Source: Eurosta solidaginis
Lineage: Eukaryota; Arthropoda; Insecta; Diptera; Tephritidae
Length of the DNA stretch: 64,000 nt
Direction: 5' to 3'
Assembly: GCF_040869045.1 (NCBI RefSeq)
Contig: NC_090319.1
Span: 372,573,601-372,637,600, forward strand
The notes beneath the pieces were generated by a model. It was given only the letters and a program-made list of their open reading frames with translations, made no database searches and was not told the DNA's origin. Position numbers and translations under genes: made by a program. Positions 47,796 through 58,521 of this stretch are shown here, one piece after another. Positions within the stretch are counted from its first letter, which is position 1, and each line of letters starts with the position of its first letter.

Positions 47796-49604
47796 GTATT
47801 GTGTTTTCAGTTCAGATGGCTCAATGGCTCGATGATAAACCACAGCAGAAGTAGGATACTCCAATGAGCTTTGTAACTTTATGTTGTTATGCTGGCTCAA
47901 ATATGAAACGAATGAATTTTGGTTTTCGGGAATGTAGTTAAATCTTGAACCCATTCAATTACCTTGACTACGAATGAAAAAAAAAAAAATTCTTCGGTTC
48001 CTGAGATTTCTTCATGTATATGATTTTGATAGTACCCGGCTCTATTTCAAAGAAAAGCACTGTAATTTTTTATGGGGTCAACAAACTCAGCGTTAAAGTA
48101 CGAAAATCTGTTTTTCCATAATCTTTCCTTTTGTATATTTGCGAGAATCATCAGATATCATTTTTGGTACCACTTTGCCTAGAATTTAGCATAGAATTCG
48201 AAAAAGTCTGAAAATTTTTTTTGGAAGCGAAAAAACTTTTTCCGCAACTATATTAAAAAAAAGAAAAAAAAAATCTACTATATTTAACTGTGTAATTTTT
48301 CGATAGTAAGTTAAGTTATGGGTAGTAAACTTCAAAATCAAAGAGTCAATCAATCAATCTATGCTGGAATGCGCGTAATGGTACAAAGCATGAATTGTCC
48401 ACCACTAACAAGTTGGTGAAGTGAAATCAATATAAAAATTTAAAGCTATAAATTATGGTTTTTTTTTTAAGTTGTTATTTCATTTCGGCAGTTTCATACA
48501 TGAGTTTGTCAGTATAAAGTAAACATATTGTGCAATCACAACCAAATAGAAAGTTTGGACTAAAATAAAATCAACCCAAGAAATATGCATTATATAAGTT
48601 TAAAGTAACAACACCAAATCACATCAAAACTTAATAAAACGAAAATCGATTTTGATATGAAACCAAAACATGTGCGCATATGCCCAGCAAAAAATATGAA
48701 CATTGTTTATTTCATAAGGCCAAAAGGGCTTATGGCATAAGGTCCTTATTTTGTAAGGAATATAAGTTGTATGGCGTCCTAGTTTCCGGTACTTATGTCA
48801 TCAGTCACAAGGTTTTTCAGAAAGATAACGTTATGTATAAGAATTATAGCCCATATAAAATAAGGATTACACATGGAGTTATTATAAAGCCTTATATAAA
48901 ATCTTATTTATAGATACTACTTGCTGTATTAAGACCTTTTGTATAAGGCTTATAACCCAAACAAAATGAGGCTCACATAAGGCGTTATAATAAGATAATA
49001 GCTGTGTTTTTTACATGTATATATACCTAAATTAGCAATAGTTAAATAAGTCGCTACAAAACGAGTTGTCTTTAATAACGAATACACACACCTCTGTTGG
49101 TCATAGTGTATAACCCATAGCCGAATCGGTTGCGACGAATCTTAGACACACACACTTTTCGGTAGTAGAAGTGGAGAATTTTGTGCAGTAGAATGGAGAG
49201 ACACATTTCAGTTGCAACTGAGTATAATTCATGCTGAAATTTAGCAGTACCAATTTTCTGCGCAACACTTTCAATAAGTGTAGATAAAGCTATTCACTTA
49301 GCGATCCATATAAAGTTTAAGTGCATATGTATATAACATGTAAAAAAATTAGCTAATACATTGAGTACAAAACCTGATTATAAAGTTATGAACCAGTTCG
49401 AAGATGCTATATTTCAATCTAATTATATGTAAGTGTTTTTGCACATGTAAAACCAGGCTTGCACAGGACTTACAATAATACACCATCTAATTTTGGATTT
49501 CTTTTTCCAACTTTACAATCACCTACTGCAAAATCTTATTTAAATATAGATTGGTAATCTCTCATCACAAATTCATTTTCAGTTCCAACGTTCAAGTTAC
49601 AATA

Positions 49605-49665
49605 CATATATTATATATATATATATTATATATACATTATATATACATTATATATACATAATATA
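49605..49665. repeat. AT microsatellite
   Basis: TATATATATA and TTATATATACA units in tandem, inside the split element at 48683-52925. Confidence 0.7.
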
Positions 49666-50028
49666 ACATTAAAAACTTTTTTTCTGGGTCACTTTTCGCA
49701 AGTGGTTCGGCCAACCCAGAAACTCATTTACCAGATGCCGTTTGGAGTCGCCATGAAACACTTCTGCCAGTGTGTAAGTAAGATAAAAAAGCTGTATAGA
49801 TCACCTCAGACAGCGAGAAATACGATATTTACGTTTTGAATGGAGTTTTTGAAACGATAAAAAGTAAACTGACTTTTTGAAACAAGTTTTATCAGCGTGT
49901 AATTTTTCAAACAAAAAGATAATCTAGTTTCCTTAAAAGTATTATGAAAATTTATTTATAATAGGGTTCCTATATTCTACCTAATGGCTTATAATAATTC
50001 CTTATATAACCCTTATTTTACACCGGAT

Positions 50029-52734
50029 CACAGTGTTTCGTGTAGAACAAGCTAGCTGGACAAAATTATTTTATGAGATTTTCCGTTTCATATGCAGTCA
50101 TTTATTACAACTACGTAATTTTTGCAGCCATTTTTTTTTATTTTTTTTCCAAAATTTTACTTCATATGCATACATTTGCTTATTTCATATACAGTAACTC
50201 ATGTGAATAAGTCACATAGATCCAAAAAAATTTAAAGGAGTCAAGAATATTACTTTATTGTACAAATTGAATGGACTACAAATCTCAAATTAAAATTTTT
50301 TAATGAAAATTCGTCGAATTCTTCAAACATTTTTTAAATATAATTTAGTTTTTGTTATAGATCGTGACAAAGTTTCTTATGGGAAATTAGTTAAAGTAAA
50401 TTTGCGAAAGCGAAAATTGTAAGAATTGTCCAAAAAGGGGTGTCTACTTATTTATGTGAGTGACGGTACATATGTATGTCTATACATGTTTTGTATTTAT
50501 TTGAGTATTTATCCTGGCACTACAATTTTTACAATATTATTTTATAGTACCAGTCAGGAATGTAAAAGTGAATTACAATAATAATAATAACAATGTAAAT
50601 ATTTAAATTAATTATGTGAAAATTACTTATTACAAAAACTTAAAAGTGGAGTATCATACAAAGTAGAAAAAACAGTAGATTTAAATTAAATAAAACCTGA
50701 TCCAACAAAAAGTTTAGGGTAGGTTATCTTTTGTTTGTTAGAAAAAATAAATTTAATTGGACGACAATACATGGTAGAAGAAGGTCGAGGATTCTGCCAA
50801 ACAATGTTACCTTTTTCATTCTGCAATTGAAGAGGAACGAGAGAAAATATAAACAAAAACTCATCAGTGTCAGAACTGCGTGTAAACTTTTGCTTATATG
50901 TACTATGGTCAGAGCTTCCATCGCAACCCCACTTGCTGATTAAAGTATACGTCAAGTTTGTAGGTAATAAACTAACAAAAACTTCTTGATTTGCTAAAAG
51001 TAAACGCTCAACAGTTTTATCTAATACGGACTGGACTTTAATTTCCGCACGTGTTTCACCCACATCAATTTCATTTGGATAGCATTCTGCCTTAGCTTTT
51101 CTTAGATTTTAAAATGATGGATAAACTTTATGGCCTGTCTTGATGGTCCACTTCCGAGTCGTTTTGTACCTATGAGTCGTCGACTTGCTATCAACGTAGT
51201 ATGCTAAAGCTTCTATATTGCTCAAGAATATTGCATCTGGCTCACATGACATCTTTTTCCGGATATTTGAGTGGTTTCCTGTGATTTTTTTATAATGTTA
51301 GCAACATTTCTGTTGCCGGACATATGCGTTGATACTTCTGCCGCATAAAGTAATTCACCAGGACTTCTAGATTGCAAGAGGTCATCCAATCGACGCCGTT
51401 TCGTTTTTTCACTGCAGCTAACAAAGTTCTTCTTTCGTCTTCCGGGGCCGAGGTTACCTGAAGAAGTGGTTGGCTGGTCTGAAAGCAACTTTGAATCCAC
51501 CTTTATTGTAAATGTGAAGTCTGGACCCGAAAGTCACTCCGAGTTTTTATTCAAAAATCGCTCCTTATGTCTTCCAGAAGTGTTCAACTTTTGATCCAGC
51601 TTCGACGATTATGCCGATATTTGTAAGCTTAAACTTTTTATCGAATACTCGGCTGCTTCGCTTAAATCGTACTTAAGTATAACAAAACTCAACAATTCTT
51701 TATATCTGGTTTCCTTCGAATGTTGAACCCAAATATCAAAAAACTCCGTTCTTGGTACGGGTATAACTAAACTGCTTTGTGTTGTTGATCTTCCGACAGG
51801 GTGAATAGTTGATGATTGTTGTGCTGCCATCTTAAGTGTCGTTGATCTTTCTGATTTGTTATCAGTTGTGCAGTATTTATATTACATTCAGGTATTGGCG
51901 TAGTTGCTAACAAATGGGGTTGTTTTGTGTAGCGTTCCAGTGTTAGGATTGCTTTGTATGTACCTGTTTTTATGACTTGGTGACTGGTGCGGTAGGTTGT
52001 GGCAGGTTGAAGTCAGTGATCTTCGCCTTTTTGCTTTTGGTGTGCTCTTGTTGACCTTGCGTGTTTATTTTTGTGTGTTTTATGGCTACGTGTTTGTTCC
52101 CTGTACCTGGGAATTGGTTTTGCCGTTTGTAGATCAGCTTTAAAGGTTCAAATATCTCGTCGGAGCTGGTACGTACATACATCCTATTTTATATGTAGAG
52201 ATAACTAAATCTACAAAAAAAAAAATTTTAAATAGATGTGCAACGAATTCGCAATGGTTTTTTCTTTCAACTATTAGAGAATACTTTCGGCTATAACATA
52301 TGTAAAATTGAGCCCGGATGTCCGCGGATGTATGTAACTTTTTTGTCCCTAAATTTAAAAATATAGAGAAAAAATACCTTTTCTTCTTAATAACGGAATG
52401 TTAAATATATTTAAAATACTCTAATTGTGAAAGAATTACTATTAAAAAATTTTACTTACCTTCGAGCTTAGAATCCATCAAAAAAATTATATAAAAGTGT
52501 TCACTTAAAAGAAATATGAAGCTTAATATTCAACAAGAATTTTGCAAATTAATCAGTGCATTTTACGGCAACTCCTGCCTTCTTACTTCAATTACTCAAT
52601 ATATATGAGCAGAAATATCAAAAAAAAGCAAAAATCCCGTTATTTTGTTTGTTTTCTTTGATTTCTCATTACACTTTTCTTGGAATAAGAACTTTGTTTT
52701 TGTCCAGCTAGCTTGTTCTACACGAAACACTGTG
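50029..52734 (-). mobile_element. Transib DNA transposon with RSS-like 37-bp terminal inverted repeats
   Basis: The ends are perfect 37-bp inverted repeats (50029-50065 and 52698-52734) starting CACAGTG, the consensus V(D)J recombination-signal heptamer and close to the Transib terminal heptamer CACAATG. The flanks are CGGAT (50024-50028) and CGGCT (52735-52739), a GC-rich 5-bp target duplication with one mismatch, the duplication length known for Transib. Inside the right end ACAAAAACA follows the heptamer after 24 bases, one base off the RSS nonamer ACAAAAACC; the left end has ACAAAATTA at the same spacing. The decayed transposase on the minus strand fits Transib. At 2.7 kb it is somewhat short for an autonomous copy and its coding region is incomplete, so it should be inactive. 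Confidence 0.92.
50686..51840 (-). pseudogene. Broken Transib (RAG1-related) transposase
   Basis: Several minus-strand blocks follow one another as in Transib transposases: 51830-51609 (TEFFDIWVQHSKETRYKELL), 51500-51222 (VSCSEKTKRRRLDDLLQSRS, then LYAAEVSTHMSG), a frame-shifted link (NIEALAYYVDSK, KWTIKTGHKVYPSF, in-frame stop, NLRKAKAECYPNEIDV), and 51063-50686. The last block has KWGCDGSSDHSTYKQKF, FSLVPLQL and IVWQNPRPSSTMYCRPIKF. In this family the Asp of CDGSS (D48 of this block) is taken as the first catalytic acid; the later acidic residues are absent because the frame ends at 50686. At least one frameshift and one stop, plus a missing C-terminal half, make this a pseudogene. An upstream frame at 52182-51970 may belong to the element but I do not recognise it. 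Confidence 0.85.
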
Positions 52735-53409
52735 CGGCTATAAGCGTTGTAAATAACGTTATCTTTCAGATAAACCTTATGCCTGAAGGCATAAGCATTG
52801 AAAAATGAGCAGTATTATAAGGAATACGCCATACAACTTATATTTCTTAAAGAATTGAAGCCTGATGCCACATGTCTTTTGGCCATATGAAAAAAGCCTT
52901 ATATAAGGTTAAATTTTTTGCTGGGTAATTAATTACCAAACGTAAATGCTATGTATGTTATGTATGTATGTGCGAATGTGAACAATTTTGTATGCATTGA
53001 ACATCGTCACAAAAATTGGATTTTGTTTTTTGAACGAAAGTGAAATTGCAATTTGAAATAATTCGAAATTTTATGCAAAAAATTACAAAATTCAATTTGA
53101 ATTGTAATTGCGCCAATACAGTCTACACAATTAAAAAAAAAATCTTTATTGTGGTGCGTAGGGACTTTATTACTTGTAAAAAAAAATACGCAATGTGATA
53201 GAAAATAGTTTAAAAATTTTGAGGTTTGCATTGATTACAGTTTCAGTAGGATCTAAAACTTATCTTGCTTGGCATAGCCTCCCTCACTATTGCTTTTTGA
53301 TCTTAAACTCTTATTCTTTCTCTCGAAGTTGGCAAGGTTGTTGAGAAGCCTGCTTATTTCTTTTTGATATCATTGCGAATTTTTCTAAAACTTCTTTCTT
53401 CCTGTGTGG

Positions 53410-53600
53410 ATATACTTGTTTTCTGCCGACTTCTCACGGCATCTGCGAAGTAGGGGAATTTTTGTTGGAAAGGTTTTCATGGCAGAAATACAATCGGAGT
53501 GTCTGCTAAACCACTGGCGAGCGGTCCCGCTAAAAACCCATGTTTTTTTTTTAAATTGAAAAACATTTTCTTTTAAGTATTTTGATGTTGGTTTTGCATT
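53410..53600 (-). mobile_element. tRNA-derived SINE, body fragment
   Basis: On the minus strand the block from ACATCAAAATACTTAAAAG to GATGCCGTGAGAAGTCGGCA matches the SINE body; the head is lost. Confidence 0.68.
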
Positions 53601-53749
53601 ATTCTATAAATAGAACAAACGCAAAAATGCCAGTTTCTTTGAAACCTGCCATCAACAAACCTGCCATCCCATGATAATACACGAAGTATGTACTGTGTAA
53701 AGAATAAAATAAGCAAAGAAGGAAATTGGAATAAAATTTACAACAACTT

Positions 53750-53845
53750 GGGCATGACGTGGCTGAATGCGTTTGTAACACCTCAACCATCGTAGGAGTG
53801 CTGTTCAAATCCCACTCCCGGGAGAAAAGGCGTTGAAGAGATTTA
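53750..53845 (+). other. tRNA-like segment, possible SINE head
   Basis: GACGTGGCTGAATGCGTTTG, then CTCAACCATCGTAGG and GTGCTGTTCAAATCCCACTCC. GTTCAAATCCC fits a Pol III B box and TGGCTGAATGCG a weak A box. It does not fold as a functional tRNA by eye and differs from the main SINE head, so it may mark a second tRNA-derived family. Confidence 0.4.
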
Positions 53846-54839
53846 CAAGGTATAATCGAAACAGCTGTCGCCTTGTCCGTCCTGATGTCACGTTGTTTTC
53901 ATACATTTAAAAGCATTTAACGAAATTCCCGCTTAATTCATTTAAATAAATTTATTTTTATCTAATAACGAAAATCGATTTTGGCCATCTTTATACAAAA
54001 ATGTTGGCCTTGACTTCTGACTTCAACAAGGACCAAAATTGATAAGTGATATATGTTTTATATATTACCATTTGAAGTGGTGATACTAGAAAGAAAATAA
54101 ATTTGATTTATAAAGGCCACCCTAATGTTTATAGCATACGCCTATACGTTTATGACTTCGACTATGATTTTGCCGCAGATATAACTTTCTAGTAGCACGT
54201 ATGTATTGTACAACACTGATATAGTTTCATATTCACATTCTGTTACGCTTACGTAAATGAGCTATTGCGCTACTGTTTGACATTGTCACAGTCGCATGGT
54301 GGAAATTATATTCTGTTGTCAATGATTGAGGTCCTAGATTTGTCATCTCTCTCGCTATCTAGGAGGAAAGGCTTAAGAACAGGTCGAAATTAAGAATATG
54401 GTAGGGCGTTCGGGATATTTTTAGGAGAGTTCTCGAACATTCTTCCAATCAGCCATCCTCTGCAGCTCGAAATGATAACTGATATAGGATCCAAATGGAG
54501 AAATTTTGAGTTGTCTGTTCCATGATCAGCTTCTCGACGGAAGCTTTCCTTGATATGGATAAGAGACGGTAACTAAATTTTTTGACTTCTGGGTACAGAA
54601 TACAAGGTATCGTTAGTGCGAGGAAGGCTCGACACATCTAATTGGCAGAGGTTTATATTGTAGAGAGCAGCAAGACTGCTCTAGGACACTACCATTCCCA
54701 AGACTAATGCAATGATCTTTATTGATAGAACGGCTCCCTTAAACGCAAAGAAATATTCAAGGGAAAGACTTTGTAGACGACATAGACAGGAAAGTTTCCG
54801 AAATTAATACAAAGTTGGGGCTGTCAGCGCCGTACTTCC

Positions 54840-55480
54840 TTATTTTCTGCTTTAACTGGCGCTTTGTCATTAAGATGGTTTAGACCGTTCAACAAATTGC
54901 AGCAGTTCGCTGAGATAACTGGCGCCAAATAAAAACACAAATGGAACTTAAATCATTTCCATAGGTGGGTTTCGTAAGGAATACCTTCTGCACTGGACAC
55001 TCTTCTTCCTTCCGCATAACATGACCTGCCATGACGTGAGCACCGTAGCAATATGGTAACGTGCTCGCCTACCACACCGAAAGCCCTGGGTTCAAGTCCC
55101 GAAAAAAGCAAACTCAGAACTCAGAACCTTGATACTTCAGAAAAGTTTTTTCTAACTGTCCATGTGTATATCTGCCATGAAAAGCTTCTCAGCGAAAATT
55201 CAATTGGAATTGGCATACAAAAATTTGGTACTGACCACCACAAGTTTTCATTTCGCTGGAAAATTTTTAAGAACCATACCATAAATTAGAAGAGAGGCTC
55301 GGTCCAAATTTTCTCGGAAGTATATCGCCCAAAGTATTTTCTTTTTTAAGTTGATGTCTGCAAAACGATTGTACAAGTCATCATTGAATCTCTCTCGGAA
55401 CCCTCCGTTGCCAACGCGTAGGAATACCTTCTTATGAAACTCTAAAACTGCATTATCACGGCAATGAACTTCCTAAGGAC
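54840..55480 (-). pseudogene. Decayed LINE 3' part split by a SINE
   Basis: Minus strand, right piece: NAVLEFHKKVFLRVGN, GGFRERFNDDLYNRFADIN, matching the RT C-terminal region before the last block. Left piece (55020-54840): GHVMRKEEECPVQKVFLTK, PTYGNDLSSICVFIWRQLSQ, the last block with its GRPxxRWKDQ part deleted. The SINE at 55036-55335 lies between them. Confidence 0.6.
55036..55335 (+). mobile_element. tRNA-derived SINE inserted in a LINE remnant
   Basis: Head with CGTAGCAATATGGTAACGTG, then CTGGGTTCAAGTCCCG (good B box), body with TCTGCCATGAAAAGCTTCTC and AAATTAGAAGAGAGGCTCGG, ending GTATATCGCCC. It separates two pieces of one minus-strand LINE frame (54840-55020 and 55340-55480). Confidence 0.78.
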
Positions 55481-55489
55481 CGACTAGGA

Positions 55490-57785
55490 TGATAATGAGG
55501 TTGGGTATTCTACGTCTATGTTTGGATAGGAAAGACGTGAGAGTCATTTGCAAACAAAACACATATGCAGTACTGAAGTAATGCGAAAGTGGTCTCGGTC
55601 GACGGTTCCAAAGAGGTGTTTTTTTTAGTGCACGGACACATGATGCTGCGAAAGTGACAGTTATGATGCTTTATGTATTTGAAGAAAAACACACCTGCGG
55701 TGCGAGTTCAAGGCCGTCATCACAAGTCTCTGTTGCATTGATGCTTCGACAATGACGTGTACCAACAAGTTCCCTCTATAGAAGCTGTAAGGATGAGGAC
55801 CTGATTCATAACTTCCTCTGCTGATATCCACCACTGCAGAAAAGATGAGTCAGACCCCTTGTTCGTGTTTTCTTCGCAATCTTGCATATATACATATTTA
55901 TATAACGAACTGCTTTCTTCACATAATGAACAAACGTTGCAAATCTCTTGCTGCCACGATACTAGGTATGACCTGACTTATAGCGTTTTCTTTTCTGGCT
56001 ATAGTGTTACGCTTTTTGTACGCCGCGCAAGGGTTGTTGTTCTATTCTAAAAAAAAGGCAACGCTTTTACGGGGTATTTCGTTCTTTTGTGAAAATTGTT
56101 GCCTGCTCGCAACGCAAAAGCGTTACACTTTTACCTTGTATAAAATGGCGGTGTGGCAGTGCAACTCTGTGAAACTCTCAATTCGCTCTTGAGTTCGACA
56201 TATACTCAGTTAATACGAGTGCACAGATCACCTACGCATTCACGAGTTTAAAATTGCTTCGTTCTGCGCAAATACGTCACAGTTGACTGTTTGAGCGAAT
56301 GAAAGATAGAGAGAAAAAACAAGAGCTAAAGGAAAATGACGTAGAATTGCCCAAAAAAAGAGATGATCTAATGTTTACATGTGCAATGCGCAATCTTCTT
56401 GTGTCATTTGTGATATGAGTGAATATGGTGAGATGAAATGTTCTTTGTATGCACTATAAATCATTGTGAATGATGACTAAGTGTGATATCTTCTGCATAA
56501 ACGTCAAAATTCCAAAGTGATTGGATCACCTGATTCGTATTTGACTATCGCTGTCTCATTCTGTATCTCTTTCTACCACCCGCTGAAGATAGGCAACGCA
56601 ATATTGAACAGCCTGTCAAAACGCTGAAACGTAGCCATATTGAACAGCCTGTCAGGCAGTTGACAGATAAGATAACACACTTTGTCATCATTCACAATGC
56701 TATAAATGTTGACAATTCTCTGGGGTTGGAGTAACTCTATTAAGGCTTTACCATTTACTTAGGCAACAATTTATTTCAGAAAAGAAAACGCTATTAGTCC
56801 CACCATCTTAGATTGGTCACGATGTTTTTTTTTAAATTGAAAAAATAGAGCTGTACTGCAGAACAGAACATATTTAACCTACATTCTCTGGCTCAGACGA
56901 ATTGACTAACACTTTAAGTGGTACATAGCGCAGTGTACGCCACCTGGTACTGCTCAATTTTGAGTATCTCGGTTATAATAAAAAATTCAAATATTTATCA
57001 AAGACAAATTGACTACCTTTGGATGACGGATGAGTACAATAGAGGAGAGTCAGATTAGGAGTGTCCACACTGTAAGCTGTTGTAGTTGTAGCTATCAAGC
57101 TATTGGACCATACGACTTTAAGCCACTAGCTCATTGGAAATTCCAAACGCATTTTGACGTACTACTGCCGCTACATGTTGGTGTAATGCGGCGAAAGCAT
57201 AAATCCGTTTCCAAGTGACAGACGATACGCAAAACAATCAACCATTCAAATCGTTTCAAAGGCACAAATGGCATAGATGTTTACTGATTAAAATATTTTC
57301 ATTGTACGTTTTTGGGTGCCATTAGCTGCAATTGCAGAGAAAATAAGCGTAGACTTTGTTTCTATTTAAGCATTTGAACTGCTAATAGCATATTTAGTGA
57401 CATTTCTTTAAGGCTTTGGTATGCATTAAAAATTAATTAAACCCTTTCGCTGCCAATCTACCCAATCGCGGTGGAAGTTTCTTACTCTTTGAATAGTTAA
57501 ACGCCTTCTGCCGCGCCCATTTGAATTGTTGCACGTGTCAATCGATGGCTGTCGGCCAAAATAGCCTGGAGCTTATCAGTTTCTTACTTACACACTTCTC
57601 CTTTCGATTTCGCCCAGCTAATTTCTCGCTTGTTATTGTTGCCCAGTATTCACTTTCATCCGCATTTTGTGCTTTTGGCAGCGTTCCATCGTCGTCCTCG
57701 CTCCATCAATGACATTTTAAATGCATGAATTTAGCTGTCGATACATCAAATTTTTCACTGGACTTGTTTTTTGTTTGCAAATATT
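55490..57785. other. Intergenic stretch without recognisable gene
   Basis: Mixed-composition DNA with short frames only. 55590-55850 may be decayed transposon sequence adjoining the LINE remnant. No motif supports a gene. Confidence 0.45.
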
Positions 57786-57789
57786 AATT

Positions 57790-58110
57790 TCGGGATTATT
57801 TGAGGAACATTTCCGGGACTATTTCAAATTTTACTATATTTAAGACTATTTCGGAACGGTTTAGAGACTGTGTTCAAGATCTTCTTGGGGCTGTTTCGGA
57901 TCTGTTTCTGGATTGTTTCCGTAATAATATCGTCGAGACATTTGGGAACTAACTCCATATAGTTTCAAGATTTTTTTCGAAATTATTTCACGATTGTTTA
58001 GGGAATCATATCGGAAGAACTGCCACCGAATATTTTTAACTATCGCCTGTTCTGTTCATTTTTTTCGGAACTATTTCACGATCATTAAAAAAAGTATTTC
58101 AGGGGAGTAT
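57790..58110 (+). repeat. Degenerate TTTCGGGACTATTTC minisatellite
   Basis: Units such as TTTCGGGATTATTTGAGG, TTTCCGGGACTATTTC and GGCTGTTTCGGATCTGTTTC; third locus, shortly before the satellite array. Confidence 0.55.
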
Positions 58111-58521
58111 TGGATCTTCCTTTTTTAAGAACTCCACTATATTCTTCCTTCTGTTTATCACAGTGTTCTTATCTCCGAGTATTTTGCCATTTGCGAGTAT
58201 TTTGCCATTTGTTGGGACTACTTAAAGATTATTTTCTGGACGATCTCGTTATTTTTTTTTCAAGATCATATCTTGGCATATAGTGCGGCATGGGACGCGG
58301 TTTTAGGTAGTTTTGCGAATATGTGAAAGATAACAGACGTTTAAATCCACAACAAATTAATGCCTTATTAACACTTAACGAAAGATATTGAGTATGTCAG
58401 CCCATTTAAGTTCGAGCAGTATTGTTGCTCAGAATTTCGTGCTCTTGTCCCAGCTCTGGCTTTTTTGGATATATATACAATAGAAACTATTAACAATTTG
58501 GAAACAGATAAAACTAATTAA

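Larger units (their letters stand above)
48683..52925. mobile_element. Long-inverted-repeat element split by the Transib insertion
   Basis: The ends are CCCAGCAAAAAAT (from 48683) and its reverse complement (to 52925). The first ~190 bases of the left arm align, with gaps, to the reverse complement of 52735-52925. Shared blocks include GGCCAAAAG, ATATAAGTTGTATGGCGT and CTGAAAGATAACGTTAT. Without the Transib and one copy of its duplication the element is about 1.5 kb. The interior (about 49020-49960) has no coding frame I recognise. No clean target duplication was found, so the class is open; it looks like a non-autonomous MITE-like DNA element. Confidence 0.72.

Noticed and set aside
50731..50943. 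70-residue plus-strand frame
   Set aside because: Antisense shadow of the Transib transposase remnant.
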